A stretch of DNA of 14,816 bases from CAYZXL01 sp964482435 (GTDB lineage Bacteria > Auribacterota > JABMQX01): assembly GCA_964482435.1 (NCBI GenBank), contig CAYZXL010000088.1, positions 1 through 14,816 on the forward strand, written 5' to 3'. The notes beneath the pieces are model-generated. The model worked only from the letters and a program-made list of their open reading frames with translations. It did not search any database and was not told the DNA's origin. Every line of letters starts with the position of its first letter. Within the stretch, counting starts at the first letter, position 1. This document shows positions 1 through 7,878 of this stretch, in pieces. Made by a program: the position numbers and the translations under genes.

Positions 1-308
1 CGCATGTACTCGACGGAATAAAGGCACACGAGGAATCCCACGATGTTCACAATCAAAAGCATGACAACCGTCAACCCGTCGAGCACCATGTAAATCCCAA
101 TGACCGCTCCTTTGACCGGCTCCCATCCGCCCACCTTATAGACGATGGTCGGCGAATTTATCGTCATGCACGAGAGAACTGCAAGCGCAAGCGTCGCCGC
201 GTTTCCTAAAATGTCCGGAAGAAAGCGCGATATTCGCCCGAAAACCGGCATCAGGAACGCCATGCCAAGCGGTATCGCAACAAACAAGGGAAGCAGCTCT
301 TTCATCAT
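1..308 (-). CDS. MrpD/NuoN-like antiporter subunit, N-terminal part only
   Basis: This gene starts inside the window and continues past the left edge, so only about the first 102 residues are seen. The start is one of two consecutive ATG codons (308 or 305), 10 bases after the stop of the MrpC-like gene. The translation begins MMKELLPLFVAIPLGMAF and shows hydrophobic segments at about residues 5-20, 30-48 and 72-95, ending in LYSVEYMR. The last part resembles the loop before the third helix of NuoL/M/N and MrpD proteins, where YSxxYM is common. Its position right after MrpB- and MrpC-like genes is the usual Mrp/Mbh gene order, which supports an MrpD (MbhH-like) identity. The ion-channel lysines and the TM5 glutamate lie outside the window. 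The probable role is a second ion-translocating membrane subunit of the hydrogenase. Confidence 0.75.
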   Translation of the reverse strand, partial: MMKELLPLFVAIPLGMAFLMPVFGRISRFLPDILGNAATLALAVLSCMTINSPTIVYKVGGWEPVKGAVIGIYMVLDGLTVVMLLIVNIVGFLVCLYSVEYM

Positions 309-318
309 CGCTCGTTAT

Positions 319-657
319 CTATCCCTTGAGCTTCCTGATTTCGTTCACGTCGAAAGTCCCATATTTATGGTAGATTCGCACGGCAATCGAAAGGAGCAGC
401 GCCGTCGTCGCCAGACCAATCACAATCGCCGTCAGGACCAACGCCTGCGGAAGGGGGTCAACAAGCGTCTTCTCCTGAATCCCCTTGACCAAAATGGGCG
501 GTCTGCCGCCCTCCCTGTATCCGATGAGCGCCAGAATGAGAAACGTCGCATACTCCATGATGCTCAAGCCGATGGCTATCTTGATCAGGTTTCGCTTCAC
601 TGCCACCCCGTAAAGACCGATGAGAAATAGGAAGATAGCAAGCAAGAGCGGGATCAT
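319..657 (-). CDS. mbhG: MrpC/NuoK-like membrane subunit of the hydrogenase (MbhG type)
   Basis: This is a small integral membrane protein of 112 residues with three predicted helices (about 2-22, 25-47 and 70-95), the usual size and shape of the MrpC/NuoK family. The motif DPLPQALVLTAIVIG at residues 67-81 is diagnostic for MrpC-type proteins. NuoK/MrpC subunits form part of the ion path between the hydrogenase arm and the antiporter-like subunits. The ATG overlaps the stop of the upstream MrpB-like gene (ATGA), and a strong Shine-Dalgarno GGAGGAG lies 4 bases before it, so the start is secure. The setting, directly between MrpB- and MrpD-like genes in a hydrogenase operon, favours MbhG over a free-standing Mrp antiporter. 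Confidence 0.9.
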   Translation of the reverse strand: MIPLLLAIFLFLIGLYGVAVKRNLIKIAIGLSIMEYATFLILALIGYREGGRPPILVKGIQEKTLVDPLPQALVLTAIVIGLATTALLLSIAVRIYHKYGTFDVNEIRKLKG

Positions 658-1088
658 TTTTCTCCTCCGATTTCCAGCGAAGCCAGCGTGATGAACACAA
701 CAACTATCGCCCCGGCCACCTCCGCTCCGATGACAATGTTCGCCAGCGGAAGGAACCCCGCGCTCAGCAACCGAAACAGCTTCCCTTTCGACAGAAAGTT
801 GTAGAAGTAAGCGGTTCCGCTGACCAGCCCGACTATCGCCAGCACCCAGAACCCGAACGTTCCGAACGATTCCACCAGCGCGGACCGCGACTTCCTCATG
901 TCCGTTTCCACCCCCCGCGACCCATTCGCTAAGATGTGAAGCACAAACGCCGCCCCTATTACTACCCCCCCTCCAAAACCACCGCCGGGGGTGAGGTGCC
1001 CGTGCAGGACGACATAGACTCCGAAGAGAAAAATAATTCCTGCGAACGCACGCGTCACCGTCTTGACTATGTATGTCATCCCGCGCAT
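654..1088 (-). CDS. mbhF: MrpB-like membrane subunit (MbhF type)
   Basis: The protein has 144 residues and four predicted transmembrane helices. The signature HGHLTPGGGFGGG at residues 29-41 is typical of the MnhB/MrpB family. In Mrp antiporters and Mbh hydrogenases this subunit is part of the membrane module thought to exchange Na+ for H+. The ATG directly follows the stop of the MbhDE gene with no gap, and GGGAGG lies 10-11 bases upstream. A second in-frame ATG at 1079 is possible but too far from that site. The gene ends in a 4-base overlap with the MrpC-like gene, so the two are probably translationally coupled. Confidence 0.9.
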   Translation of the reverse strand: MRGMTYIVKTVTRAFAGIIFLFGVYVVLHGHLTPGGGFGGGVVIGAAFVLHILANGSRGVETDMRKSRSALVESFGTFGFWVLAIVGLVSGTAYFYNFLSKGKLFRLLSAGFLPLANIVIGAEVAGAIVVVFITLASLEIGGEK

Positions 1089-1622
1089 TTAGTGCTTCCT
1101 CCCGATTTTTCTCAAAACGGCCAGGACTCCCATGACCGCAGTGAAAAGAACCGCAGCCTCTCCGAGCGTGTCATAGCCGCGGAAATCGAGCACCACCGCC
1201 GTAACGAAGTTCGCGGCGCCGGTCGTTCGTGGAAGCGCCTCCGGCGTCAGGTAGGGCGCCGCCATCCTCAGAGATGGCCACCCAAACGGCGGCATCGAAC
1301 CCAGCGCCCAGCCAACCGCCAGCATGAACAGGACAACAAACGCGCCTGCTATCACGAGAAAAGGCACTCGCGCGCGCGCTCGAACCGTCGTGTCTTCTGA
1401 CGTCGTTTTCAAAATCGCTGCAATGAATATCACGAGGGACAACGTCTCGACGACAACCTGCACGATTGCCAGGTCCGGCGCCTGAAGAATCAGGAATATC
1501 GCCGTAAGGCTGAAGCCGATGATTCCTAATAGAACTGCCGACGACAGAAGGCTTACCGCCTCCAGCGCCACAAAGGCTCCCAGGATCATCAAAACAATCA
1601 GCCCGCACAGTATGATGAGCAT
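1089..1622 (-). CDS. MbhD-MbhE-like fused membrane subunit (MrpA C-terminal homologue)
   Basis: The protein has 177 residues. Its first half is an MbhD/DUF4040-type domain with the motif APDLAIVQVVVET at residues 48-60. Its second half is MbhE-like, with NFVTAVVLDFRGYDTLGE at residues 138-155. Together these equal the C-terminal part of MrpA. In Pyrococcus Mbh they are two genes (MbhD and MbhE); here they are one polypeptide with about five predicted helices. The start is ATG at 1622, 4 bases after the stop of the NuoL-like gene, with GAGG very close to the ATG. An Mrp-type ion-translocation module is the expected role. Confidence 0.87.
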   Translation of the reverse strand: MLIILCGLIVLMILGAFVALEAVSLLSSAVLLGIIGFSLTAIFLILQAPDLAIVQVVVETLSLVIFIAAILKTTSEDTTVRARARVPFLVIAGAFVVLFMLAVGWALGSMPPFGWPSLRMAAPYLTPEALPRTTGAANFVTAVVLDFRGYDTLGEAAVLFTAVMGVLAVLRKIGRKH

Positions 1623-1626
1623 TTCC

Positions 1627-3450
1627 TCACACCTTCAAAATGACCAAAAGCAAAATCAGCAATCCAACCAGGCACCACGAAACGTACATCGGCAGAGCTC
1701 CGGTGTGCATCCTTCGCAAGAGGCCCGTAAGCCCGAACGTAGCTCTAACCCCCTGGTCGTAAACGTCGAACGCTTTGTTCTCCGCGAGGCGATAGAGCGG
1801 CTTCAGAGCCGGCAAATCCTTCACCGTCTGATAGAAATCTGTCCCGGAGGGGCTTGTCTCCGGCGACATGACCTCGCCGCCCAGGTAGGGCTGCTCCTCG
1901 CGCACGAGCTTAATCCTTCCTAACAGGTATATCACCGCTCCGACGAGAATCCCCGCAGCGAGCAGCAATGTCGCCAGGGAAGGGTCCCACACCCCGATGT
2001 AGCTCACGCTCTCGCCGACAGCCGGATAAACCAGCTTCTTCAGCGGAAGCGGCACCGCAAATATGCCGAAAACTATGCACAGCACCGCAAGCACAACCGG
2101 CGGCAGCCACATCGCAAAGGGCGCCTCCCTGACCTTCCTCTCCTTTTCCTTCGCCGTCCCTAAGAAAATCGAGTGAATCAGCTTGGCGAACGACGCAAGA
2201 GTGAGTGCCGACCCGAAAACCGCCGCGACCAGCCAGACCACCCAAAGGCCCGAGCCATCTTGCCCGCCTGAGATGACCCCTTGATAAACCATCCACTTCG
2301 AGAAGAAGCCGTTGAACGGCGGAACCCCGGAAATGGACAGAGCGGCTATCAGAAAAGCAAAAAACGTCGCTGGCATCTGCCTCGCCAATCCGCCCATTCT
2401 CTCGAGGTCTCTCGTTCCCGCTGCCTTCTCGGCGTTGCCGGCGCTGAGGAAGAGGCAGGATTTATAAATCGCATTGTTCAGCATGTGAAACAGCCCGCCA
2501 GCGACCCCGACGGGGGTGCCCGTCCCGATTCCCAGCACCATATATCCGACCTGAGAAACCGCGTGGTATCCGAGGAGCCTTCGAAAATCGTGCTGAACCA
2601 GCGCCATCATCACCGCGCCAATTATGGTAACGGCACCCACCGCCATCAGAAAAGTCTGCGTCCCCTTCGTCATCACGAAAAGGTCAAGAACTATCCTCGC
2701 CAGAAGATAAATCCCGAGAAGCTTGTCGAGAGCTGCCGGGAGGAAAGCCGTTACCGGAATGGGAGCTTTCTCAGCGGCATCTGGAATCCAGGTGTGCAGC
2801 GGCATCGCCCCAGCCTTCGCAAAAGCGCCTGCTGCCAGACAAATGAACGCAAGCACCGGCAGGAACCCGTCGAGGGGTACGTAAATCCCATCCATCCCGA
2901 ATCTGCCTGTAAGCATCCACAGAATGCCGATGCCGAGAATCATCAGGCTGTCGGATGCCCCCACAATGATGAAAGTCTTCTTCGCCGCCGTCTCAGCGCC
3001 TGTCTCGCCGAGGCTGATGAGAAGATAAAGCGTCAGCCCAAGAAAACCCCACATCACCAAAAGCAGAATGAAGTCGTTCGCAAGCGCCGCTCCGCACGCA
3101 GCTCCCAGCGTCCACAGAAAACAGGCGTAGTACCGCCCGATCTCCCGTACACCTGCCATTCCTTTGACGGAGTAGATGGCAATCAGGACGCTGAAAAATG
3201 CCACGCCCAGGACAACCATCCCCGAAAGGTCGTCGAGAACGAGAAGGGGCGAGGAGCTGCCCTCTCCCGAAAACCCCAGAACCGAGCAGGTCCACGTCAT
3301 GGGCTTCTTGGAAAAGGCGACAACGCTCAAAACTCCCACGGCGAGCGACACGAGCACCGCCAGCCCCTCCCGGACATACTTAACCTTTTTCGGGACCAGC
3401 AGGCAGACTATTCCCGCAACAGCCGGTACAAGGATCAGGCTTATCAGCAC
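1627..3450 (-). CDS. NuoL-like ion-translocating subunit of group 4 hydrogenase
   Basis: This is a large integral membrane protein of 607 residues in the proton-conducting NuoL/MrpA/HyfB family. Channel features visible are KAGAMPLHTWIPDA at residues 212-225 (TM7 lysine K212), K243 in PAALDKLLG, HAVSQVGYM at 296-304 and K385 in GVPPFNGFFSKW. The C-terminal third, with YLGGE near 522-526 and a final hydrophobic helix, resembles NuoL/HyfB tails. It is oddly different in TM5: where relatives have WE, this protein has W134-G135 (VMWGFLGL), so the usual channel glutamate is missing. The start is a GTG at 3450 overlapping the large-subunit stop by 7 bases, with GGAGAG at a good distance. With the MrpD-like gene at the left edge, the complex has two antiporter-like subunits. 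Confidence 0.88.
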   Translation of the reverse strand: MLISLILVPAVAGIVCLLVPKKVKYVREGLAVLVSLAVGVLSVVAFSKKPMTWTCSVLGFSGEGSSSPLLVLDDLSGMVVLGVAFFSVLIAIYSVKGMAGVREIGRYYACFLWTLGAACGAALANDFILLLVMWGFLGLTLYLLISLGETGAETAAKKTFIIVGASDSLMILGIGILWMLTGRFGMDGIYVPLDGFLPVLAFICLAAGAFAKAGAMPLHTWIPDAAEKAPIPVTAFLPAALDKLLGIYLLARIVLDLFVMTKGTQTFLMAVGAVTIIGAVMMALVQHDFRRLLGYHAVSQVGYMVLGIGTGTPVGVAGGLFHMLNNAIYKSCLFLSAGNAEKAAGTRDLERMGGLARQMPATFFAFLIAALSISGVPPFNGFFSKWMVYQGVISGGQDGSGLWVVWLVAAVFGSALTLASFAKLIHSIFLGTAKEKERKVREAPFAMWLPPVVLAVLCIVFGIFAVPLPLKKLVYPAVGESVSYIGVWDPSLATLLLAAGILVGAVIYLLGRIKLVREEQPYLGGEVMSPETSPSGTDFYQTVKDLPALKPLYRLAENKAFDVYDQGVRATFGLTGLLRRMHTGALPMYVSWCLVGLLILLLVILKV

Positions 3451-4697
3451 ACTTTCTCTCCGATTCTCCGGTATGGCTCCGCCAGTTTTCTTTCCAGTTC
3501 TTTTTGGGCGGCTCTCCCCGCCAGTGTACTGAGAATCTCCCTCCCTTTCTGCTGGGAAAGAGAAACCAGGTCATATCCGTTGAACGAGCCTTTTCTGCTC
3601 GCTCTGTCAATCACAGCCATTCTTTCCGTGCAACTGTAGCACGGGTCAACCGCCGCTAAGATGATTGTTACGTCCGAAACCGTCTGCCCGATGCACGTCG
3701 CCTTGAACGTCGGAACGTTCGTGTAGCTCGGTGCTCTCACCTTGTGCCTGACCGGCCTGTTCGAGCCGTCCGAACGAACGTAATGAAACGTCTCCCCGCG
3801 CGGCGCCTCGACGTGCCCGATTCCTTCACCCGGCGGTATCTCCTTCAGCTTCGCGTCAATCTCTCCCGGCTTCATCTGGTCAAGGCATTGGAGAATGATT
3901 TTCACCGATTCCCGAAGCTCGAGGAGCCTCACCGCCGCTTTCCCGAAGACGTCTCCGCTTTGCCAGGTGATGACATCCCACTTGACCCTGTCATAGGCGG
4001 CATAAGGGTCGTCCTTCCGCACGTCAATCGCGACCCCCGACGCCCTCGCCGTTGGCCCGACCGCGCCGTACGCGCGCGCATCCTCCGGCTTCAGCACTCC
4101 GACTCCCTTCGTCCTGGCATGAATCACCGGGTCGTCGAGAATCGCGCCAGTGAACATATCAAGCGTAGGACCGAGGTCCTGAACCATCTTCCTTATCTTC
4201 GGGAGGTCCTCGTCGAGAATGTCTCGCCGAACGCCGCCGACTTTCATCATCGCGTAGTTCTGGCGATTCCCCGTCACCTCCTCCATAATGTCCAGGACCG
4301 GCTCGCGGTATCGCCACGCCCACATGAACACAGTGTTGTACCCGAGAAAATGTCCTGCTAACCCGACCCACAGAAGGTGGCTGTGGAGACGCTCAAGCTC
4401 CGCGATGATTGTCCGAATGTAAAGTGCCCGTTCTGGAACCTCGACGCCAGCTATCTCTTCCACTGCCTGAACGTAAGCGAAAGGGTGAGAAGTCGAGCAA
4501 ATCCCGCAGATGCGCTCCACTAAAAAAGGCACCTGGTCGTACGTCCTCGATTCCGCAATTTTCTCGATCCCCCTGTGGTTGTAGCCGACCTCCACGTCTA
4601 TATCCACGACCTTCTCCCCCTCCACGTGAAGCTGGAAGAACTCGGCTTCCTCCTGAAGGGGATGATAAGGACCTATCGGAATGACGGTTCTCTTCAT
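3444..4697 (-). CDS. mbhL: [NiFe] hydrogenase large (catalytic) subunit, group 4
   Basis: This 417-residue protein belongs to the NuoD/MbhL/HycE superfamily. All four NiFe-site cysteines are present: C64 and C67 in RICGICSTSH, and C353 and C356 in DPCYSCTERM. That separates it from NuoD and from the Mbx/Mbs sulfur-reducing relatives, where cysteines of these motifs are lost. Other family features are GPYHP at 9-13, EVGYNHRGIEK at 36-46, and the ERLHSHLLW helix at 102-110. It should catalyse 2H+ + 2e- to H2 (or the reverse) at the cytoplasmic face. Fifty-eight residues follow R359, the position at which HycE is cleaved by HycI, so processing is possible but not shown. The ATG overlaps the upstream stop (ATGA). 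Confidence 0.95.
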   Translation of the reverse strand: MKRTVIPIGPYHPLQEEAEFFQLHVEGEKVVDIDVEVGYNHRGIEKIAESRTYDQVPFLVERICGICSTSHPFAYVQAVEEIAGVEVPERALYIRTIIAELERLHSHLLWVGLAGHFLGYNTVFMWAWRYREPVLDIMEEVTGNRQNYAMMKVGGVRRDILDEDLPKIRKMVQDLGPTLDMFTGAILDDPVIHARTKGVGVLKPEDARAYGAVGPTARASGVAIDVRKDDPYAAYDRVKWDVITWQSGDVFGKAAVRLLELRESVKIILQCLDQMKPGEIDAKLKEIPPGEGIGHVEAPRGETFHYVRSDGSNRPVRHKVRAPSYTNVPTFKATCIGQTVSDVTIILAAVDPCYSCTERMAVIDRASRKGSFNGYDLVSLSQQKGREILSTLAGRAAQKELERKLAEPYRRIGEKVC

Positions 4698-5146
4698 TTG
4701 GCCTCGCCGCTAAACGATCTCCTCAAGGGATACACTCCCGCGGGCCAATCCTCCGCCAGAATCAACCGCCTCATGTTCGGATGGCCCGTGAACTCGACCC
4801 CGAGGAGCTCGTGAATTTCTCTCTCAATCCATTCCGCTCCCTTGATGATGGAAGTGATGGACTCGACCTCCGGTTTCTCCTTATCAAGGAGCACTTTCAG
4901 GGTAACCACCAAATCTGCTCCGTCGAAAGAGAAGTGGTAAAGGACCTCTATCCCCGCGGGCGTGTCAATCCCAGTGAGGATTACGTACCGAGCAAGAAGC
5001 TCCTCGAAAACAAGTCTCACTGCCTCGGCGATGTCTTCCCGTGCGATTGACACATAAAGCCTGTTCGGCTTTGGCCGAAAGGAGGACAGAACCTTCTTCC
5101 CCAGCGACTCCTTTATATTCGCTATGATTTCTTCCCGGTCTTTCAC
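4694..5146 (-). CDS. mbhK: NuoC-like hydrogenase subunit (MbhK/EchD type)
   Basis: This 150-residue soluble protein is homologous to the 30-kDa subunit of complex I. The C-terminal signature runs from residue 107 to 142 and includes ERE, HELLGVEFTGHPNMRR and DWPAGVYPLRR. It has no cofactor; in relatives it packs against the NiFe subunit and helps assembly. The start used is GTG at 5146, 7 bases after the small-subunit stop. No clear Shine-Dalgarno is seen, so translation may rely on coupling. The gene ends in an ATGA overlap with the large-subunit gene. Confidence 0.9.
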   Translation of the reverse strand: MKDREEIIANIKESLGKKVLSSFRPKPNRLYVSIAREDIAEAVRLVFEELLARYVILTGIDTPAGIEVLYHFSFDGADLVVTLKVLLDKEKPEVESITSIIKGAEWIEREIHELLGVEFTGHPNMRRLILAEDWPAGVYPLRRSFSGEAK

Positions 5147-5153
5147 GTAGGTT

Positions 5154-5570
5154 TTACGCGACCTTCCTGATGAGCTTCACAATTCCGTCAATGATTGCCT
5201 CCGGCTTCGGCGGACAGCCCGGAATATAGGCGTCCACCGGAACAATCTCATCCACGGGCCCAACCATGTGGTAGCCGTCGTGGAATATCCCTTTCGTGCA
5301 CGCACAAGTCCCGCAAGCAACGACGAGCCGGGGCTTCGGCGCCTGCTCGTAAAGCCTTCTCAACCTCGGGCCGGCCTGTCGCGTTACGCCACCCGTCACG
5401 ACGATAACGTCCGCATGGCGGATGCTTCCGACTAAAAGCACCCCAAACCGTTCCACGTCGAACCGGGGGGTCAGAGCATCCACGAGCTCAATATCGCAAT
5501 TGTTGCAGGCGCCTGTGTTCAGGTGGAAAACCCACGGCGACTTGCAGAGTGCTTTCAAAGTCAAACTCAT
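5154..5570 (-). CDS. mbhJ: [NiFe] hydrogenase small subunit (NuoB/MbhJ-like)
   Basis: This 138-residue protein carries the proximal [4Fe-4S] cluster next to the NiFe site. Likely ligands are C22 and C25 (TGACNNCDIE), a cysteine of ACGTCACTKG (C86, C89 or C91), and C119 in PGCPPKPE. The CxxCD arrangement is that of Ech/Mbh-type small subunits rather than the CC pair of complex I NuoB. The ATG at 5570 overlaps the NuoH-like stop (ATGA), and the family-like N-terminus begins there. The open frame upstream lies entirely inside the NuoH-like gene and is a shadow. In the chain it should pass electrons from the polyferredoxin to the large subunit. Confidence 0.94.
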   Translation of the reverse strand: MSLTLKALCKSPWVFHLNTGACNNCDIELVDALTPRFDVERFGVLLVGSIRHADVIVVTGGVTRQAGPRLRRLYEQAPKPRLVVACGTCACTKGIFHDGYHMVGPVDEIVPVDAYIPGCPPKPEAIIDGIVKLIRKVA

Positions 5571-6508
5571 ATCACGTTCCTCAAAAAAGCCAGAATCACC
5601 GCCAGCACAGCCACGCCGCTCACCCACGGCCCCCAGAAAAAGCTCACCGCCTGGTCTATCCGAATCCTCGGATTGGTGTTTCTCAGCAGAATCACCACCA
5701 CCAGAAGCAGCACGATTTTCAGGCAGCCGAGAATCACCGCCATAAATCCTTGCCCCGCGCCAATCCCGCCCCAGAACATCGTCACCAAGAAAACAGGCAT
5801 CACAAAAAGCATCATTGACCGCATCAACCGCCAAATCGCCAGCGGCGCTCCGGAATACTCGACGAAAGGCCCACCCATCAACTCCGTCTCCGCTTCCGCC
5901 GCGTCGAATGGCACAAGCCCCAGCTTTGCCTGCATGCACAGGATGGCGACGATAAACGCCAGGATTCCCGAAATATGATGAACTGGCGAGTGCTCGGCCG
6001 CGAGCATTTCGCCCAGCCTGATGGAACCGCCTGAATTGATGATTGGCACGACCAGAGCCAGGATGAACGGAAGCTCATACGAAAGAATCATCTTCATCTC
6101 CCGGCTCGCCCCTAAAGAAGCCACCCGGTTATTGGACGCAAATCCGCCCAGGACCACCGAAAGGGAAGGAACCGTCAGCAAATAAACCACCACAATCAAA
6201 TCTCCGACAAAGCCGCCGCGCGGCCAGACATTCGCCTGCCACACTAACACCGAAGAGACAGTCACCGCCGCCAGGCCCAAAAGCGGAGCAAGCAGGAACA
6301 GTCCCCTCGCGCCACCGGCTGGCACAATCACTTCCTTCCCGAGCAGCTTCACGAGGTCATAAACCGGCTGAAGGAATGGCGGCCCAACTCGCCACTGAAC
6401 CCTTGCAGTAACCTTCCGGTCAACCCACGCGAAAACCATGGCAACCGCGAACGTGAACAAGAAACCAGGGAAAACGAAGACTTGTAGAAGTGCCCAACCC
6501 GGGTTCAC
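5567..6508 (-). CDS. mbhM: NuoH-like membrane anchor subunit (MbhM type)
   Basis: This 313-residue protein has about eight hydrophobic segments and belongs to the NuoH/EchB/MbhM family, which anchors the hydrogenase arm to the membrane and links it to ion movement. Family motifs are DRKVTARVQWRVGP at residues 30-43, SREMKMILSYELP at 135-147, and the acidic loop AEAETELMGGPFVEYSG at 204-220, whose glutamates are conserved in complex I. The start is a GTG at 6508 overlapping the ferredoxin stop (GTGA), with GAGGG about 8 bases upstream. It is directly followed by the small-subunit gene. Confidence 0.93.
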   Translation of the reverse strand: MNPGWALLQVFVFPGFLFTFAVAMVFAWVDRKVTARVQWRVGPPFLQPVYDLVKLLGKEVIVPAGGARGLFLLAPLLGLAAVTVSSVLVWQANVWPRGGFVGDLIVVVYLLTVPSLSVVLGGFASNNRVASLGASREMKMILSYELPFILALVVPIINSGGSIRLGEMLAAEHSPVHHISGILAFIVAILCMQAKLGLVPFDAAEAETELMGGPFVEYSGAPLAIWRLMRSMMLFVMPVFLVTMFWGGIGAGQGFMAVILGCLKIVLLLVVVILLRNTNPRIRIDQAVSFFWGPWVSGVAVLAVILAFLRNVI

Positions 6509-7038
6509 TTCACACCCTCTTTCTTCCAGGGAATCGCATGAACCACAAGATGCTCATCCACAACGTGATTGTTCTTCGGGACTTCGCCCTCGATCTCCTC
6601 AAACCGCACCGCGTGCAGCGGACAGCTCGTCACGCAGACCGGCAATTCGTTCTCCTGAAGCCTTTCAATGCAGTAATCGCACACCGAAATCGCATACGGG
6701 ATGACCTCCGGCAGAAGAGTCCCAAAAGGACACGCAATGCTGCACGATTTGCACCCCACGCACCGCATGGCATACCGTCTCAAAACGCCGCCCTCGTCTC
6801 TCTCCAGAGCCTCCCTCGGGCAGACCGACACGCACACCGGATTCTCACACCGGCGACACAGCACCGTCATCGCCGCGCGCTCGCGAAGCGAAATGACGCC
6901 ATTGTTCCCCGGATGGTAAAAATACGTGCACTTCGTCACGCACTCGGGACACCGCGCGCACACCTCCAGGTCAACGAACAGCCGTCTTTTCTTCTCAGCC
7001 GGTTTCGGGCTCTCGGATTTCTTTGTTTCTTTCGCCAT
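6505..7038 (-). CDS. Four-cluster ferredoxin-type electron-transfer subunit (HycB/CooF-like)
   Basis: This 177-residue soluble protein has sixteen cysteines in four groups: 27/30/33/37, 61/64/69/73, 93/96/99/103 and 120/123/135/139. That pattern is typical of HycB, CooF and similar proteins that bind four [4Fe-4S] clusters. A lysine-rich stretch (residues 3-18) precedes the first cluster, and there is no signal peptide, so it should be cytoplasmic. It sits between the HydG-like gene (6 bases upstream) and the NuoH-like gene (4-base overlap), which suggests it carries electrons between the NAD(P)H module and the hydrogenase small subunit. No separate two-cluster NuoI/MbhN gene is seen in the window, so it may fill that place. 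Confidence 0.9.
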   Translation of the reverse strand: MAKETKKSESPKPAEKKRRLFVDLEVCARCPECVTKCTYFYHPGNNGVISLRERAAMTVLCRRCENPVCVSVCPREALERDEGGVLRRYAMRCVGCKSCSIACPFGTLLPEVIPYAISVCDYCIERLQENELPVCVTSCPLHAVRFEEIEGEVPKNNHVVDEHLVVHAIPWKKEGVK

Positions 7039-7044
7039 GGCGCG

Positions 7045-7878
7045 TCAGTCCCATGTCTCCCGGGCATCCAGGATTTGGTCGTACGAGAAGACCGGCCCGT
7101 CCTTGCACACGTAATACTTCCCGAGCTGGCAATGCCCGCACTTCCCGATTCCGCAGCTCATGTTCTTTTCCATCGAAAGGTATATCTGGGCCGGCTTGTA
7201 GCCCAGCTGGAGGAGCTTGAGCGTGGAGAACTTCATCATGATTGGCGGCCCGCACACGACCGCCACGCTGTTCGATATGCGAACGTCGAGGTTGTCGAGC
7301 GTCGTCGTCACCAGTCCCACGTTTCCCTTCCAGGTATCGTCCCCGCGGTCAACTGTCATCCGAAAGCTAATCCTCGGGTCGAGCTTCGGCCACTCGTTCA
7401 AAACCGCATCTTTATAGACGATGTCGGAAGGCGTGCGAGCGCCGTAGCAGAAGACTATGCGCTCGTAGAGGACGATTCGGTGCAAAAGAGCGAAGAAAAG
7501 TGACCGCAGAGGCGCCAATCCAACGCCTCCGCCTACGATGAGGATTTCTTTTCCAATGAAGTCCCCCAGCGGATACCCAAGCCCGAACGGCCCTCTCAAC
7601 CCAAGCCACTGGCCGGGCTTCGCTTCGTGGAGCGCGGCGGTCATCTTCCCGGCCTTCATGACCGTCAGGTCCATCTTCTCGTCAATTTCAGGGGACGACG
7701 ACGGCGTAAAAGGCGCCTCTCCCACGCCCGGCACCGTCAGCTCCACGAATTGCCCCGTTTGAAATGCTACGGGGCTCCTGGGGCGAAGGACGAACGTCTT
7801 TATGTTCGGGGTCTCCTGAGTAATCTCCTCGACCTGCGCTCTTATTGGCTGGTAGGGGTTTATCGGCTCCGGCGTCAT
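7045..7878 (-). CDS. hydG: FAD/NAD(P)-binding [2Fe-2S] oxidoreductase subunit (HydG/AsrB-like)
   Basis: This 277-residue flavoprotein belongs to the ferredoxin-NADP reductase superfamily, of the type found as sulfhydrogenase gamma subunit (HydG) and sulfite reductase AsrB. Residues 12-105 form the FAD-binding barrel, with GEAPFTPSSSPE at 53-64. The nucleotide-binding fold starts at LIVGGGVGLAPLRS (113-126) and includes VCGPPIMM (208-215). A C-terminal [2Fe-2S] site is formed by C242, C247, C250 and C258. It should transfer electrons between NAD(P)H and iron-sulfur partners. The ATG at 7878 overlaps the stop of the receiver-HydB gene (ATGA); an in-frame extension upstream lies inside that gene and has no family similarity. 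Whether it prefers NADH or NADPH cannot be read from the sequence. Confidence 0.92.
   Translation of the reverse strand: MTPEPINPYQPIRAQVEEITQETPNIKTFVLRPRSPVAFQTGQFVELTVPGVGEAPFTPSSSPEIDEKMDLTVMKAGKMTAALHEAKPGQWLGLRGPFGLGYPLGDFIGKEILIVGGGVGLAPLRSLFFALLHRIVLYERIVFCYGARTPSDIVYKDAVLNEWPKLDPRISFRMTVDRGDDTWKGNVGLVTTTLDNLDVRISNSVAVVCGPPIMMKFSTLKLLQLGYKPAQIYLSMEKNMSCGIGKCGHCQLGKYYVCKDGPVFSYDQILDARETWD

Noticed and set aside
2281..3639. 452-codon open frame on the plus strand
   Set aside because: It is antisense to the NuoL-like and large-subunit genes, both of which have clear family motifs. The composition (many Arg, His, Gln) is that of a shadow in GC-rich DNA.
3444..4697. Identity as NuoD or Mbx/Mbs sulfur-reducing subunit
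   Set aside because: All four NiFe cysteines (C64, C67, C353, C356) are present, which fits a real hydrogenase.
7045..7878. Missing RxYS flavin motif in the HydG-like protein as a sign of a broken gene
   Set aside because: HydG/AsrB-type proteins normally have a GEAPF-SxSS-like motif in this place, so it is the family norm.
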